Source of the DNA: a virus
Virus record (IMG/VR): IMGVR_UViG_3300037229_000053
Location: 1 to 45,835 of that record
Length of the DNA: 45,835 bases
Reading direction: 5' to 3' (one strand)
Shown here: positions 17,453 to 24,550 of the stretch, one piece after another
Numbering within the stretch: position 1 is the stretch's first letter
How the letters are laid out: the number at the start of each line of letters is the position of its first letter
Position numbers and translations under genes: made by a program
The notes under the pieces: generated by a model
The model's input: the letters and a program-made list of their open reading frames with translations, nothing else
Told to the model about the DNA's origin: nothing
The model's database searches: none

Positions 17453-17727
17453 AACTCGTGAAGGTGCGATTCAATTTTGGCAAGCTGAAGTGCAATCAAC
17501 ACGATCACGCAAAAGCCAGGGCCGCTAAATGGGATACCAGCATTCCCTTTGAGACGATACATGGCCCAGCCCTGAGAATGGTCGATCTACTGGAACCTAT
17601 CCGCCAGAGGCAGGCCGCTAACCCCGAAGGCGGCAGAACGCGCGCTCTTTGGTACAAGCGGCTGTGGTTCTACTTTCCGAGCGGGGCCTGTTGGAATCTG
17701 GACATCGCTCTCGTGCGGAGCCTGTGA
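17449..17727 (+). CDS. Hypothetical protein, 92 aa
   Basis: GTG start overlaps the preceding stop. A basic, polar N-terminus (KVRFNFGKLKCNQHDHAKAR) is followed by a central helix and an aromatic C-terminal part (ALWYKRLWFYFPSGACWNLD). No membrane span, signal peptide or family motif recognised. It is the last small gene before the cell-wall enzyme and may be part of the lysis operon by position only. Confidence 0.65.
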   Translation: MKLVKVRFNFGKLKCNQHDHAKARAAKWDTSIPFETIHGPALRMVDLLEPIRQRQAANPEGGRTRALWYKRLWFYFPSGACWNLDIALVRSL

Positions 17728-17734
17728 GGTTCAG

Positions 17735-18109
17735 ATGACCTGGATCTTCTCCACCACGACAGGCGACCTGACTCAGAACGGAACCGTGATCGGCCACGGC
17801 TTCTCCGGATACGGGACAGGGCTGATGGACCCGGATTTGGAGATGGTGCAGGACGTGGGGCCGATCCCTCGCGGAAGCTGGACCATCGGCCCATTCTTCG
17901 ATGACCCTGAGAAGGGGCCGCTGGTAGCCGATCTGACGCCTTCCCCCGATACCGATGTCTACGGCCGTTCAGGCTTCATGCTGCACGGAGACACAGCCGC
18001 CGATGTGGAGAACGGGACGCAACTCGCCAGCCACGGCTGCATCGTCCTGGCCCGCTCGATCCGCGAGCTGATCGCCGCCAGCGGAGACGCTGAACTCCAG
18101 GTGATCTGA
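17735..18109 (+). CDS. Tlde1/DUF2778-like peptidoglycan L,D-transpeptidase-fold enzyme (putative endolysin), 124 aa
   Basis: The protein has the pattern of the Tlde1 (DUF2778) family: GHGFSGYG, then GPIPRGSWTIGP, then GFMLHGDT with His84, and finally ASHGCIVL with His100 and Cys102, the probable catalytic cysteine. Known members are type VI effectors that cut or exchange peptidoglycan stem peptides in the periplasm. It fills nearly the whole domain length and has no signal peptide, so it would need a holin, and three small membrane proteins lie upstream. It is the only cell-wall enzyme I see, so I infer it is the endolysin. Confidence 0.8.
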   Translation: MTWIFSTTTGDLTQNGTVIGHGFSGYGTGLMDPDLEMVQDVGPIPRGSWTIGPFFDDPEKGPLVADLTPSPDTDVYGRSGFMLHGDTAADVENGTQLASHGCIVLARSIRELIAASGDAELQVI

Positions 18110-18150
18110 TGAGGGCCGAGTCTCCCTGAGCTTCCGCCGAAGTTGTACGT

Positions 18151-18196
18151 CGCGCACATAAATCACTTGACAGAGGCGAGAAGCGCGGGGTAAGCT
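18151..18196 (+). promoter_or_regulatory. Rightward early promoter with 23-bp operator box (pR-like)
   Basis: A 23-bp box (18151-18173) begins CGCGCACATAAAT and ends ACTTGACAG; it contains the -35 TTGACA (18167-18172). With an 18-base spacer the -10 would be TAAGCT (18191-18196), a weak match. The same box, 22 of 23 identical, occurs inverted at 26924-26946. Downstream lies a leader of about 60 bases and then GGAAAGGAG before the ATG at 18265. The intergenic stretch 18110-18264 holds nothing else that I can name. Confidence 0.7.
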
Positions 18197-18264
18197 GTGC
18201 CCAGAATTACAATCCACTACCCGGAGAGGCGCACAGGCAACGCGCAAACCCGGAAAGGAGCAAT

Positions 18265-19404
18265 ATGCCCACCACCGCAATTCCCGCCCCGCATAAAGCT
18301 GAAAAACAAAGAGTCAAGCTGAAGATGGCCGTACAGGGGCCATCGGGATCGGGCAAGACGTTCGGCGCGTTATCTCTCGCCCGCAATCTCTGGCCCACGG
18401 CAAAGATTTGCCTGATCGATTCGGAGAATGAATCGGCTTCCCTCTACGCCGATTCTTTCGACTTCGATACCATTCCCCTCGGACCACCCTTTGAAACCGA
18501 CCGCTACCTGGAGTGCATCCAGATTGCGGTGGACGGGGGCTACGACGTTGTGATCCTCGATTCGATTACCCCGCAGTGGGATGGCGAAGGCGGCATCCTC
18601 CGGCGCAAGGAAGAGATGGACCGCCGCCCCGGCTCAAACGGGTACGCGAACTGGGCGAGTTTCACCCCGGAGCATGAGCGGTTTAAGCAGGCCCTTCAGC
18701 AATCGCCGATCCACCTGATTGCCACGATGCGGTCGAAGCAGGACTACATCCTGACCGCGAACGACAAGGGCAAACAGATTCCCAAAAAGGTGGGCATGGC
18801 TCCGATCCAGCGGGACCAGATGGACTATGAGTTCACGCTGGTCTTCGATGTAGAGATGGACCACAAGGGGAGCGCGTCGAAGGACCGCACGGGCTTATTC
18901 AACGAGAAGATCGTGGACCTCGCCAGCCCGAAGACGGCGAAGCTGCTGCGCGACTGGATCGATAAGGGGAAGGAGGCACCCGCGCCGGACCCTCCGCAGC
19001 CCACCGCCAACGGAGCGAGTGGGACGGTTACGACGAGCACAGATACGACTACATCGAAGACGATTGGCGACCCCCCTGGACCTTCTGACATAGAAACGGA
19101 GCGCGAGAAGTGGCTGGAGGTCTTCACCGCTGCTGAGCCGGAGCAACTGATGACCGACGTTGCGCCACGCCTGAAAGACAAGGTGGCCGAGTCGCTGATC
19201 CGGTGTGCCGACGCCAATCTGCTGGCGGTCATCTTTTACCTTCTGCCCAATGCAGAGGTGTTCTCCGGGTTCTTTTGCCCGCTCCAGAGAATCGCTGTGG
19301 AGATGGGGCGCAAGGACTTCGTGCAGGCGACGGCGGCGGAAGCGCGGCGACGCGAATACAGCGTGAACCGGCTGGAACACCGCTACGAGAAGTCCCATGC
19401 CTAA
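18265..19404 (+). CDS. Sak4-like RecA-fold ATPase (recombination/annealing), 379 aa
   Basis: Walker A GPSGSGKT at 25-32 and Walker B-like DVVILD at 94-99 sit in a RecA-type core that ends near residue 240 (LRDWIDKGKEAP). A Pro/Thr/Ser-rich linker and a helical C-terminal domain (about 275-379) follow. The pattern matches the phage AAA_24/Sak4 family of single-strand annealing partner ATPases. ATG with AAAGGAGC upstream, first gene after the candidate early promoter. Its end overlaps the Gp157-like gene by 8 bases, a common pairing in phages. Likely acts in recombination-dependent replication or repair. Confidence 0.85.
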   Translation: MPTTAIPAPHKAEKQRVKLKMAVQGPSGSGKTFGALSLARNLWPTAKICLIDSENESASLYADSFDFDTIPLGPPFETDRYLECIQIAVDGGYDVVILDSITPQWDGEGGILRRKEEMDRRPGSNGYANWASFTPEHERFKQALQQSPIHLIATMRSKQDYILTANDKGKQIPKKVGMAPIQRDQMDYEFTLVFDVEMDHKGSASKDRTGLFNEKIVDLASPKTAKLLRDWIDKGKEAPAPDPPQPTANGASGTVTTSTDTTTSKTIGDPPGPSDIETEREKWLEVFTAAEPEQLMTDVAPRLKDKVAESLIRCADANLLAVIFYLLPNAEVFSGFFCPLQRIAVEMGRKDFVQATAAEARRREYSVNRLEHRYEKSHA

Positions 19405-19927
19405 AGCCACACTCTACGACCTGAGCGCCGAAGGCCTCGCCATCTTCGACATGCTCGATGAGGCTCTCGGGGAATTGTCCCCGGAACTGGAAGCGCGGCT
19501 CGACAAACTGATGCTCGAAGGCCCGGAACGGCTCGAAGCAGCAGCGTGTGTGGTTCGCACCCTGGAGACCAACGCCGCGGCCTGCGAGATGGAAGCACAG
19601 CGGCTCCGGGACCGAGCCAAAGCCTTTGACGCCCAAGCCATTCGCCTGAAGGAGCGCATGACGCTGTGCCTCGATACGGCGTTTCATGGCAAGGTGAAGA
19701 CGCCGCTGTTTACGATCTGGACCCAGAAGAGCGCGGACCGCACCATCGCCGATCTGGTACCCGGCGTGACGGCGGAGATTTTGCACAGGGAGCGCCCCGA
19801 TCTGGTGCGGGTCAAGATGGAACTGGACCGCGAGAAGTGCGTGGCCGACTGGAAGGCGAAGAAGCCTCTGCCGGAACTGATCCTTTTCGAGGAGAAGACA
19901 GGCGAGCGCTACACGAGGATCAGGTGA
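19397..19927 (+). CDS. Siphovirus Gp157-like protein, 176 aa
   Basis: Two long helices with a central turn (MLDEALGELSPELEARLDKL, and later AAACEMEAQRLRDRAKAFDA with KERMTLCLD) are followed by a beta segment TPLFTIWTQKSADRTI and a C-terminal ERPDLVRVKMELDREK. This is the Gp157 family layout, reported in phages of Streptococcus and many others and usually next to recombination genes. The exact role is unknown. It overlaps the Sak4-like gene and the next zinc-ribbon gene. Confidence 0.85.
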   Translation: MPKATLYDLSAEGLAIFDMLDEALGELSPELEARLDKLMLEGPERLEAAACVVRTLETNAAACEMEAQRLRDRAKAFDAQAIRLKERMTLCLDTAFHGKVKTPLFTIWTQKSADRTIADLVPGVTAEILHRERPDLVRVKMELDREKCVADWKAKKPLPELILFEEKTGERYTRIR

Positions 19928-20184
19928 TGGCACATCATCGCTGCATGGAATGCGGAAAGCTGAACGCTTCGCGCTTTTGCGACGACGCCTGCTTCGAGTT
20001 GTGGTTCTACCGGACAGAACCGCAGCAGCCGGGACACTCGCTGATACCCAACTTCGACATGGGGCACCTCGACAGCACGCGGGGGAGGCCGGCAGAACTA
20101 CCGGGGCGTCCGGGAGGACACCGGCGCGCTGGCAGGGCCTCAGAAGATCCGGAAGGGCTTCAGGGTCCAACATTAGACGTTTGA
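19927..20184 (+). CDS. Small zinc-ribbon protein, 85 aa
   Basis: The ATG shares its A with the preceding stop (TGATG). The N-terminus reads HHRCMECGKLNASRFCDDAC, four Cys in a treble-clef or ribbon arrangement, probably binding zinc, followed by a Pro/Arg/Gly-rich tail. The last codons lie within a copy of the GTCCAA-NN-TTGGAC palindrome. No function can be assigned; small zinc proteins are abundant in this phage. Confidence 0.7.
   Translation: MAHHRCMECGKLNASRFCDDACFELWFYRTEPQQPGHSLIPNFDMGHLDSTRGRPAELPGRPGGHRRAGRASEDPEGLQGPTLDV
20165..20178. repeat. Palindrome copy 1 (one mismatch)
   Basis: GTCCAACATTAGAC, an inverted repeat of GTCCAA around two bases with one mismatch in the right arm. 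It lies in the last codons of the zinc-ribbon gene, just before its stop. One of four copies, all between 20.1 and 26.4 kb. Confidence 0.7.
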
Positions 20185-20323
20185 AGGAAGGGGTGAGGCT
20201 CTGGGACTGATCAACAGCCACGGCCTGAGACGGTGCCTTTGCGGTTATCCCCGGTGCCAGTGCCAGTGCCCCAATAAGCCATGGAAGATCAGCCCGGGCC
20301 GCCGCTACCGCTCGGATGAGTGG

Positions 20324-20578
20324 ATGGACCGATACCGCGTGGAGAAGGACTGGCGCGAACTCTATGCGAAGCCAGATCGGACGCTGCGACTGACGGCGCC
20401 GCGCGCCGCAAAGAGAAAGAAGCGGCGCGGGGCGCTGGTGCTGAACCGCGCTTTTCATACCTCGGCGGGTCTGGAAGAAGCGTATCTGGCCGAACGTGAG
20501 GCCGAGGACCAGCGCAAAGGGCAGGCCGCTCTGGTATCGGCAATGGGCAGCGACGACGATTATCACGGAGAGTTCTGA
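20324..20578 (+). CDS. Basic hypothetical protein with probable Cys-rich N-terminal extension, 84 aa or more
   Basis: The first ATG in frame is 20324 (MDRYRVEKDWREL). The same frame is open upstream to 20177 and encodes a Cys cluster, RRCLCGYPRCQCQCPNKPW, that looks truly coding. No ATG, GTG or TTG exists there, but CTG at 20201 lies 7 bases after GGAAGGGG and would give about 125 residues. A non-standard CTG start, or an undetected frameshift, are both possible. The body is highly basic (RAAKRKKRRGALVL) with an acidic tail, suggesting nucleic acid binding. Confidence 0.65.
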   Translation: MDRYRVEKDWRELYAKPDRTLRLTAPRAAKRKKRRGALVLNRAFHTSAGLEEAYLAEREAEDQRKGQAALVSAMGSDDDYHGEF

Positions 20579-20580
20579 CA

Positions 20581-20766
20581 ATGGCCTGTAACTTCCCGGC
20601 AACGGTGCTGCTCCAGATGCGGCGTGAGGCGGCAGAGCGAGCCAATGACGAAGCCGATCCCACGCCCCTGATGAACTTCGTGCTGGCAATCGATACTCTC
20701 AGGGCGGCGCACTTCGATGTGGACGGCTGCCGGTGCTGGGAAGAGGCGGTGAAACGCAATGCCTAA
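20581..20766 (+). CDS. Hypothetical protein, 61 aa
   Basis: ATG follows the preceding stop by two bases. Helical and slightly acidic (LLQMRREAAERANDEAD), with a C-terminal GCRCWEEAVKRNA. It overlaps the next gene by 8 bases. No recognised family; part of the rightward early operon of small proteins. Confidence 0.6.
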   Translation: MACNFPATVLLQMRREAAERANDEADPTPLMNFVLAIDTLRAAHFDVDGCRCWEEAVKRNA

Positions 20767-21019
20767 GCCGACGCAGTACTCCTGCGCTCAACACGAATTT
20801 GCCAGCGCGCATATCGGCAAGTTGGTCACGGTGCGCGGTATGTGGATGGGCGACTTCCTTGCCACGATGCTCGAAGCGCAGCTCACGCAATGCCGGGTGC
20901 GCTGCGAGAAGAAGCTGGACAGAAGCCGGGCTCTGAGGTTGCGGCTCGAAGTTGTGCTCCCTTACATGGACGTGCTGAAGCTGACTGAGCCGACTATTAC
21001 AGAACGAGGGCACAAGTGA
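20759..21019 (+). CDS. Hypothetical protein, 86 aa
   Basis: Starts MPKPTQYSCAQHEFASAHIG and contains two short hydrophobic stretches that are not convincing membrane spans (VRGMWMGDFLATML, LEVVLPYMDVLKL). Four Cys are present without clear spacing. The stop overlaps the next GTG start. Co-transcribed with its neighbours; function unknown. Confidence 0.6.
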   Translation: MPKPTQYSCAQHEFASAHIGKLVTVRGMWMGDFLATMLEAQLTQCRVRCEKKLDRSRALRLRLEVVLPYMDVLKLTEPTITERGHK

Positions 21020-21183
21020 TCCTCTGTGAGCAGATACTGAAAAGGCAGTTCATGGATACAGCCGTGACGGTGACGCTCACCGAAGACAACGGGTGGACGG
21101 TTGTGTTTGAGAATCTGACACTGACGGAAGCGACGGAGCTGGCGGAAGCGTGGAGGCGGAGACATGACCAGCGGAGCGATTGA
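21016..21183 (+). CDS. Hypothetical protein, 55 aa
   Basis: GTG start overlaps the preceding stop (GTGA). The peptide is strand-rich in the middle (TAVTVTLTEDNGWTVVFENL) and helical at the end (EATELAEAWRRRHDQRSD). This compact alpha/beta layout and tight coupling support real coding. No family recognised. Confidence 0.55.
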   Translation: MILCEQILKRQFMDTAVTVTLTEDNGWTVVFENLTLTEATELAEAWRRRHDQRSD

Positions 21184-21397
21184 AGGCGTTCGTGGCTACC
21201 ATCGGGCTGTCCACCTATCCGAGATCCGCCAGCACATGGCGTACCGGGAGGCGGATTTCAGGCGGGATTGGGAGACGGCGGTGGCTCTGAGTAAACTGTT
21301 GGCGGTGCAGAAAACCGAAGCCTTCGAGCGGCTGCTGGACACGACGTTCATGAGGATCTTAGCGTTCCTGGCGAACAACCCGGAGACGCTGCCATGA
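21164..21397 (+). CDS. Hypothetical helical protein, 77 aa
   Basis: ATG inside the end of the previous gene (20-base overlap). Mostly helical with Arg and Glu (IRQHMAYREADFRRDWETAV) and a Leu-rich C-terminus. No motif recognised. The stop overlaps the start of the next small ORF (ATGA). Confidence 0.6.
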   Translation: MTSGAIEGVRGYHRAVHLSEIRQHMAYREADFRRDWETAVALSKLLAVQKTEAFERLLDTTFMRILAFLANNPETLP

Positions 21398-21489
21398 AAC
21401 ACCCTCTGTCCTGGTGGGTTTATTGGGGATTTACGTACATAAGTCCCGTTTATTGCGACAAGCTACGCATAGGAGGCAACAATGGCTGA
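21394..21489 (+). CDS. Small aromatic peptide, 31 aa
   Basis: ATG overlaps the preceding stop (ATGA) and its own stop overlaps the next gene. Sequence MKHPLSWWVYWGFTYISPVY is rich in Trp and Tyr and could be membrane-associated. A stem-loop of eight pairs lies inside (21426-21447), so the stretch may be regulatory rather than coding. Low confidence. Confidence 0.35.
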   Translation: MKHPLSWWVYWGFTYISPVYCDKLRIGGNNG

Positions 21490-21772
21490 CCGCGTTGAAT
21501 ACCAGTGCGGGCGCTGTGGCTCAAGCATTATGTTCGAGGATTGCCCGAACTGCGGCGGAGATGACGTCTCAGGCCACGAATGCGGAGAAGACTGCTGTTG
21601 CTGCCTCTATCCCGAAGAGAACGTGACCTGCGATATTTGCCACGGCGGCGGGTCTTTTCCGCTATGTTTATCGACCGCGGAATGGTGCGAGGCGCACCCG
21701 CTACCGGGCCGAGAGAAGACACCGCGCTCCACGCCAGAAGCCTTTAATGTGCGTACGAGGAGCGCCCCGTGA
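21482..21772 (+). CDS. Cys-rich zinc-binding protein, 96 aa
   Basis: ATG with AGGAGG six bases upstream, the strongest ribosome site in this operon. Contains CGRCGSS, CPNCGGDD, HECGEDCCCCL and CDICHGGG: at least two zinc ribbons, the last like a DnaJ-type zinc motif. It may be a nucleic-acid or protein-binding adaptor. No family fixed. The next gene overlaps its end by 4 bases. Confidence 0.75.
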   Translation: MADRVEYQCGRCGSSIMFEDCPNCGGDDVSGHECGEDCCCCLYPEENVTCDICHGGGSFPLCLSTAEWCEAHPLPGREKTPRSTPEAFNVRTRSAP

Positions 21773-22419
21773 CCCGTCCAACATTGGACCTTCCCTCTCC
21801 CGACTGGGCCTTTATCGGCAAACTGAACGACGCCCCGGCCGCCACGATGCTCGAAGCCTGTATCCGCGATCTGGACGGCATCGAGAAACAGGTCTTTGCC
21901 GTCCGGGGCCGTGCTCTGCTGATGATGGAGGAGCGCCAGCTATGGAAGCTGCTCACAGACCCTGCCACCAGGGCCCCCTGGCGATCGCTGGACGCCTGGC
22001 TGGCTTCTGCCGCCCCTCACTCCCGCAGCGACTGCTACGCGGCGCGCAGGGCCGTACGGGAGCTGCAGGACGTGCCCTTTGAGACGCTGACCCAGATGCC
22101 CCGCTGCAACGTGGAGCAGCTCAGGAAGGTGTCGAGCGGCGTCCGGGCGCGACCGGAGGTACAGGCGGCGGCGCGGGAACTCCCCGAGAAGGACTTCGTG
22201 GAGAAGCTCAACCGCGAGCACGGGCAGCACCTTGAGAGCCGGAAGCTGGTCCTGATGCCGCCGGCGGGCGAAGCGGAGGAGCTGGAACAGGCTCTCGAGA
22301 TGGCTATGCTGGTCGAAGAATGCAGCACGCGCACCGAAGCGCTGCGCTGCCTGGCTATTTCCTATATTGCGGCGAACTCCCTGGCTTACGAAATCCTGAA
22401 GGGTGCGAGGAAAGCGTGA
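21769..22419 (+). CDS. Hypothetical early protein, 216 aa
   Basis: GTG start overlaps the preceding stop. Mostly helical: residues 35-75 contain the pattern LDGIEKQVFAVRGRALLMME then WKLLTDPATRAPWRSLDAWL, which recurs in phage proteins near replication genes as I remember, but I cannot name the family. The C-terminal half is charged (EKDFVEKLNREHGQHLESRK) and could be a DNA-binding or ParB-like helper. Its stop overlaps the methyltransferase start. Confidence 0.65.
   Translation: MTRPTLDLPSPDWAFIGKLNDAPAATMLEACIRDLDGIEKQVFAVRGRALLMMEERQLWKLLTDPATRAPWRSLDAWLASAAPHSRSDCYAARRAVRELQDVPFETLTQMPRCNVEQLRKVSSGVRARPEVQAAARELPEKDFVEKLNREHGQHLESRKLVLMPPAGEAEELEQALEMAMLVEECSTRTEALRCLAISYIAANSLAYEILKGARKA
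21776..21789. repeat. Palindrome copy 2 (perfect)
   Basis: GTCCAACATTGGAC, a perfect 6-base inverted repeat around CA. It covers codons 3-7 of the gene starting at 21769, close to the start codon, where a bound protein could block transcription. Confidence 0.75.
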
Positions 22420-23258
22420 CAGCGCTGGTCTACGACCTCTATGCAGGTTTAGGGGGCTGGGCGGAAGGCTTCCTCGCTGAGGGCTACGATTGCGTGGGCT
22501 TCGACATCGAGGCGCACGACTACGGGACCGGCGGCTATCCGGGCACGCTGATCCTGCGCGACGTGCGCAGCATCCACGGCTCGGAATTGAAGGACGCAAC
22601 CTGCATCGTCGCCAGCCCGCCCTGTCAGGCTTATAGCTACCGCGCGATGCCGTGGAAGAAAGCCAAAGCGCTACCCCCTCCCGACAACACGCTGTTCAAT
22701 GAGTGCTTTCGCATCCAGCGCGAGGCGAGCGAGGCGGCAGGACACTACATCCCGATGGTGGTAGAGAACGTGCGCGGCGCGCAGAAGTGGGTTGGACGAG
22801 CCAGCGCTCACTATGGCTCCTATTACCTCTGGGGCGATGTGGGGATGGTAGGGAAGCGGGTCATCGCAGGACCGCTTCGGCTTGGGGCGACCGTAGCTCC
22901 GCAGGACTTCACCCGCGTGGCAGGTCAACAGGTCACAAAGAACGGCGGCCGTGGCTCATGGTTCGCTATCGGCTCGCCAGGGCAGTCGACGCTGAGAGGC
23001 AATCCTGACGGGCGCAAAGTGCCAGAGTACTCAGATCCACGTCGCAACGGTGGCAAGGGCGTTCACCTGACTGCACCGCACGAAAATGCTGCCGGCCTAA
23101 AAGAGGGCGGCGACTGGTGGGATAAAGAGTGCCGCAAAACCGGCATGGCCCGTTTCGGCGCCAAATCGAACCAGCGCAAAGCAGCCTCAGCAATGATCGC
23201 CAAGATACCTTTCCCGCTGGCCCAGTATATTGCCCGCTCCTTCCGGGAGCCGCTGTGA
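22416..23258 (+). CDS. C5-cytosine DNA methyltransferase, 280 aa
   Basis: The GTG at 22416, overlapping the previous stop, is chosen over the longer frame. Motif I DLYAGLGGWAEGF (about 7-19) binds S-adenosylmethionine, motif IV ASPPCQAYS carries the catalytic Cys70, and motif VI ENV is at 117-119. The C-terminal PLAQYIARSF region matches motif X. It modifies cytosine in duplex DNA, most likely protecting phage DNA from host restriction. No restriction partner is obvious, but an HNH protein and a Vsr-like nuclease follow directly with overlapping starts. Confidence 0.92.
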   Translation: MTALVYDLYAGLGGWAEGFLAEGYDCVGFDIEAHDYGTGGYPGTLILRDVRSIHGSELKDATCIVASPPCQAYSYRAMPWKKAKALPPPDNTLFNECFRIQREASEAAGHYIPMVVENVRGAQKWVGRASAHYGSYYLWGDVGMVGKRVIAGPLRLGATVAPQDFTRVAGQQVTKNGGRGSWFAIGSPGQSTLRGNPDGRKVPEYSDPRRNGGKGVHLTAPHENAAGLKEGGDWWDKECRKTGMARFGAKSNQRKAASAMIAKIPFPLAQYIARSFREPL

Positions 23259-23587
23259 TCCGCCCCCGCCGCACCCTGAGAAGGGGTGAGCCTTCGAAGG
23301 CGGAGAAGGAGCAGGCCCGCATCGATTGCCGGAAGCGAGCTGGTGCCTGCTGCGAAATGCTGAAGATTACTGGCAGCGCGTCGCCGGAATGTCGCGGCCG
23401 GCGCGTCTTGCCCCTGCTCGGCAATCTTCTGGTGCGCGGGCATCTTCATCACCTGCTGCCCAAAGGTGTCTACGGCTGGCGAGAGTCGCAAGAGACGGGG
23501 CAGCGGCACATCTGGGTATGCCCCCCATGTCACCGCTACGTTCACAACGGAGGCAAGCCATGCCCACCAAAGTCCCGCGTCCCCTGA
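23255..23587 (+). CDS. HNH-type small nuclease candidate, 110 aa
   Basis: GTG overlaps the methyltransferase stop. Basic N-terminus, then DCRKRAGACC, then GHLHHLLPKGVYGW and a C-terminal CPPCHRYVHNGG: His-His and paired Cys in the layout of small HNH nucleases (NinG- or McrA-like). A core Asn is not obvious, so activity is uncertain. Located between a methyltransferase and a Vsr-like nuclease in one transcript. Confidence 0.7.
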   Translation: MIRPRRTLRRGEPSKAEKEQARIDCRKRAGACCEMLKITGSASPECRGRRVLPLLGNLLVRGHLHHLLPKGVYGWRESQETGQRHIWVCPPCHRYVHNGGKPCPPKSRVP

Positions 23588-23907
23588 GTCCCGGCGAGGA
23601 GGAACTGGCGCTTCACCTTCGCGCTCACGGCATCGCGTTCGAGCGGGAAGTACACTTCGATCCGGACCGGCTCTCACGCTTTGATTTTGTGATCGCAGAC
23701 ACAGTGGCCATTGAAGTCGAAGGCGGCACATGGATCCAGGGACGCCACAACCGCGGCAGTTCGATCGCAGCTGACTTCCGCAAGTACAACCGCGCCGCCG
23801 TGCTCGGTTACCGCCTGCTGCGCTTTACCACAGACCAGGTGCGTTCCGGGGAAGCTCTTGATACCGTGCTGGCGCTGCTGGGTCACGGGAGTTCGGCGAA
23901 CCACTGA
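23560..23907 (+). CDS. Vsr/DUF559-like PD-(D/E)XK endonuclease, 115 aa
   Basis: ATG with GGAGGC upstream. Core reads FEREVHFDPDRLSRFDFVIA then VAIEVEGGTWIQGRHNRG and YRLLRFT: the Vsr-like nuclease pattern with Asp42 and Glu52/Glu54 as likely metal ligands and a typical RHNRG substrate loop. Phage members are often annotated as endonuclease-domain proteins. It could repair mismatches arising from methylcytosine deamination, since a C5 methyltransferase is two genes upstream, or resolve recombination intermediates. The last 25 bases overlap a convergent minus-strand gene. Confidence 0.85.
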   Translation: MPTKVPRPLSPGEEELALHLRAHGIAFEREVHFDPDRLSRFDFVIADTVAIEVEGGTWIQGRHNRGSSIAADFRKYNRAAVLGYRLLRFTTDQVRSGEALDTVLALLGHGSSANH

Positions 23908-24083
23908 GCGGTGTCTTCTCCCTGTAGCGTGCGAATTCGCTGTGACAGTTCCTCGAACTTCGCGCTGAACATCTCGCGCCGTCCTGGCATCCACGGCACC
24001 TCTCCGCTCATACGGGCGTACCACGCCGCAGTGAGGTCTCGCTCCTCTTTGAGTGCTATTCCCAGAAGCTCTTTCGTATTCAT
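23883..24083 (-). CDS. Hypothetical helical protein, 66 aa
   Basis: Minus-strand gene with a strong ribosome site AGGGAGGA, 4 bases before the ATG. The product (MNTKELLGIALKEERDLTAA and onwards) is a helical hairpin, charged, with no Cys. It converges on the Vsr-like gene. No function known. It is separated by about 0.9 kb from the main leftward operon. Confidence 0.65.
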   Translation of the reverse strand: MNTKELLGIALKEERDLTAAWYARMSGEVPWMPGRREMFSAKFEELSQRIRTLQGEDTAQWFAELP

Positions 24084-24247
24084 CAATTCCTCCCTAGTAG
24101 GGATTTTGAGCTGGGAAGGGTGTGGCTAACCCGGATCAGCGCACGGCTGCGGGTCTGGCGTCTACGCCCCATCTCCAGCACCTCTCCGCTTGCTAAAGGC
24201 GGTCGGGCGTCGGGTTGCCCTCGGTCTGTGTGACGCCTGAACCTCAT
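24083..24247 (-). CDS. Possible small Arg-rich protein, 54 aa
   Basis: An open frame that ends with TGATG overlap on the start of the 66-aa gene, the same coupling as seen in the leftward operon. The peptide is Arg-rich (MGRRRQTRSRALIRV). No ribosome site is visible, and the start follows directly after a hairpin. Weak; may be non-coding leader. Confidence 0.3.
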   Translation of the reverse strand: MRFRRHTDRGQPDARPPLASGEVLEMGRRRQTRSRALIRVSHTLPSSKSLLGRN

Positions 24248-24254
24248 CGGCTTG

Positions 24255-24286
24255 CGCCAGGAGACTATGGAAGCTCAGTCCTGGCG
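24255..24286. other. Inverted repeat / hairpin
   Basis: Perfect 8-base arms CGCCAGGA (24255-24262) and TCCTGGCG (24279-24286) around a 16-base loop, followed on the plus strand by TTTA. It may be a weak rightward terminator after the early operon or a leader hairpin for the leftward genes. Between 24290 and 24540 I see no convincing gene; a frame at 24267-24503 is open but unsupported. Confidence 0.5.
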
Positions 24287-24550
24287 TTTAGGCGCTTGGT
24301 CAGAACTTCCCGGTCTCCGAGTCAGGTTCCACGGAGGATGGCTCTATCTCGGCTCCCGAGTCTTTCCGCCACGCTCCGCCGCCGGGTCTACCCAGCGCGC
24401 CCTGCTTCCTGCCGCCTGCCCTTTCGAGCAGGAATGCCGGGGCGCGCGAATAGCGAGAGGCCGTGACGAGCAGCGAATTTGTCAGGGGAATCTGCATTCT
24501 TGAAGCGACCAAGCCCTTCCCTTTTAGCATCAAACGCGGTAGAATGCAAA

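Noticed and set aside
19229-20689. Minus-strand frame of 486 codons opposite the Sak4/Gp157 region.
   Set aside because: Spans several good forward genes with overlapping starts; composition typical of antisense shadow.
21426-21447. Stem-loop GGGATTTA / TAAGTCCC that could be a terminator or operator.
   Set aside because: Only three T follow, it lies within a coupled gene run and inside a possible small ORF; kept only as a note there.
23990-24195. Twelve-base direct repeat CACCTCTCCGCT (near 23997 and 24179).
   Set aside because: Short, with one copy inside a gene; no structure or context supports a role.
24267-24503. Plus-strand frame of 78 codons with AGGAG before its ATG.
   Set aside because: Composition is not protein-like, no coupling with neighbours, and the start lies in the loop of a hairpin.
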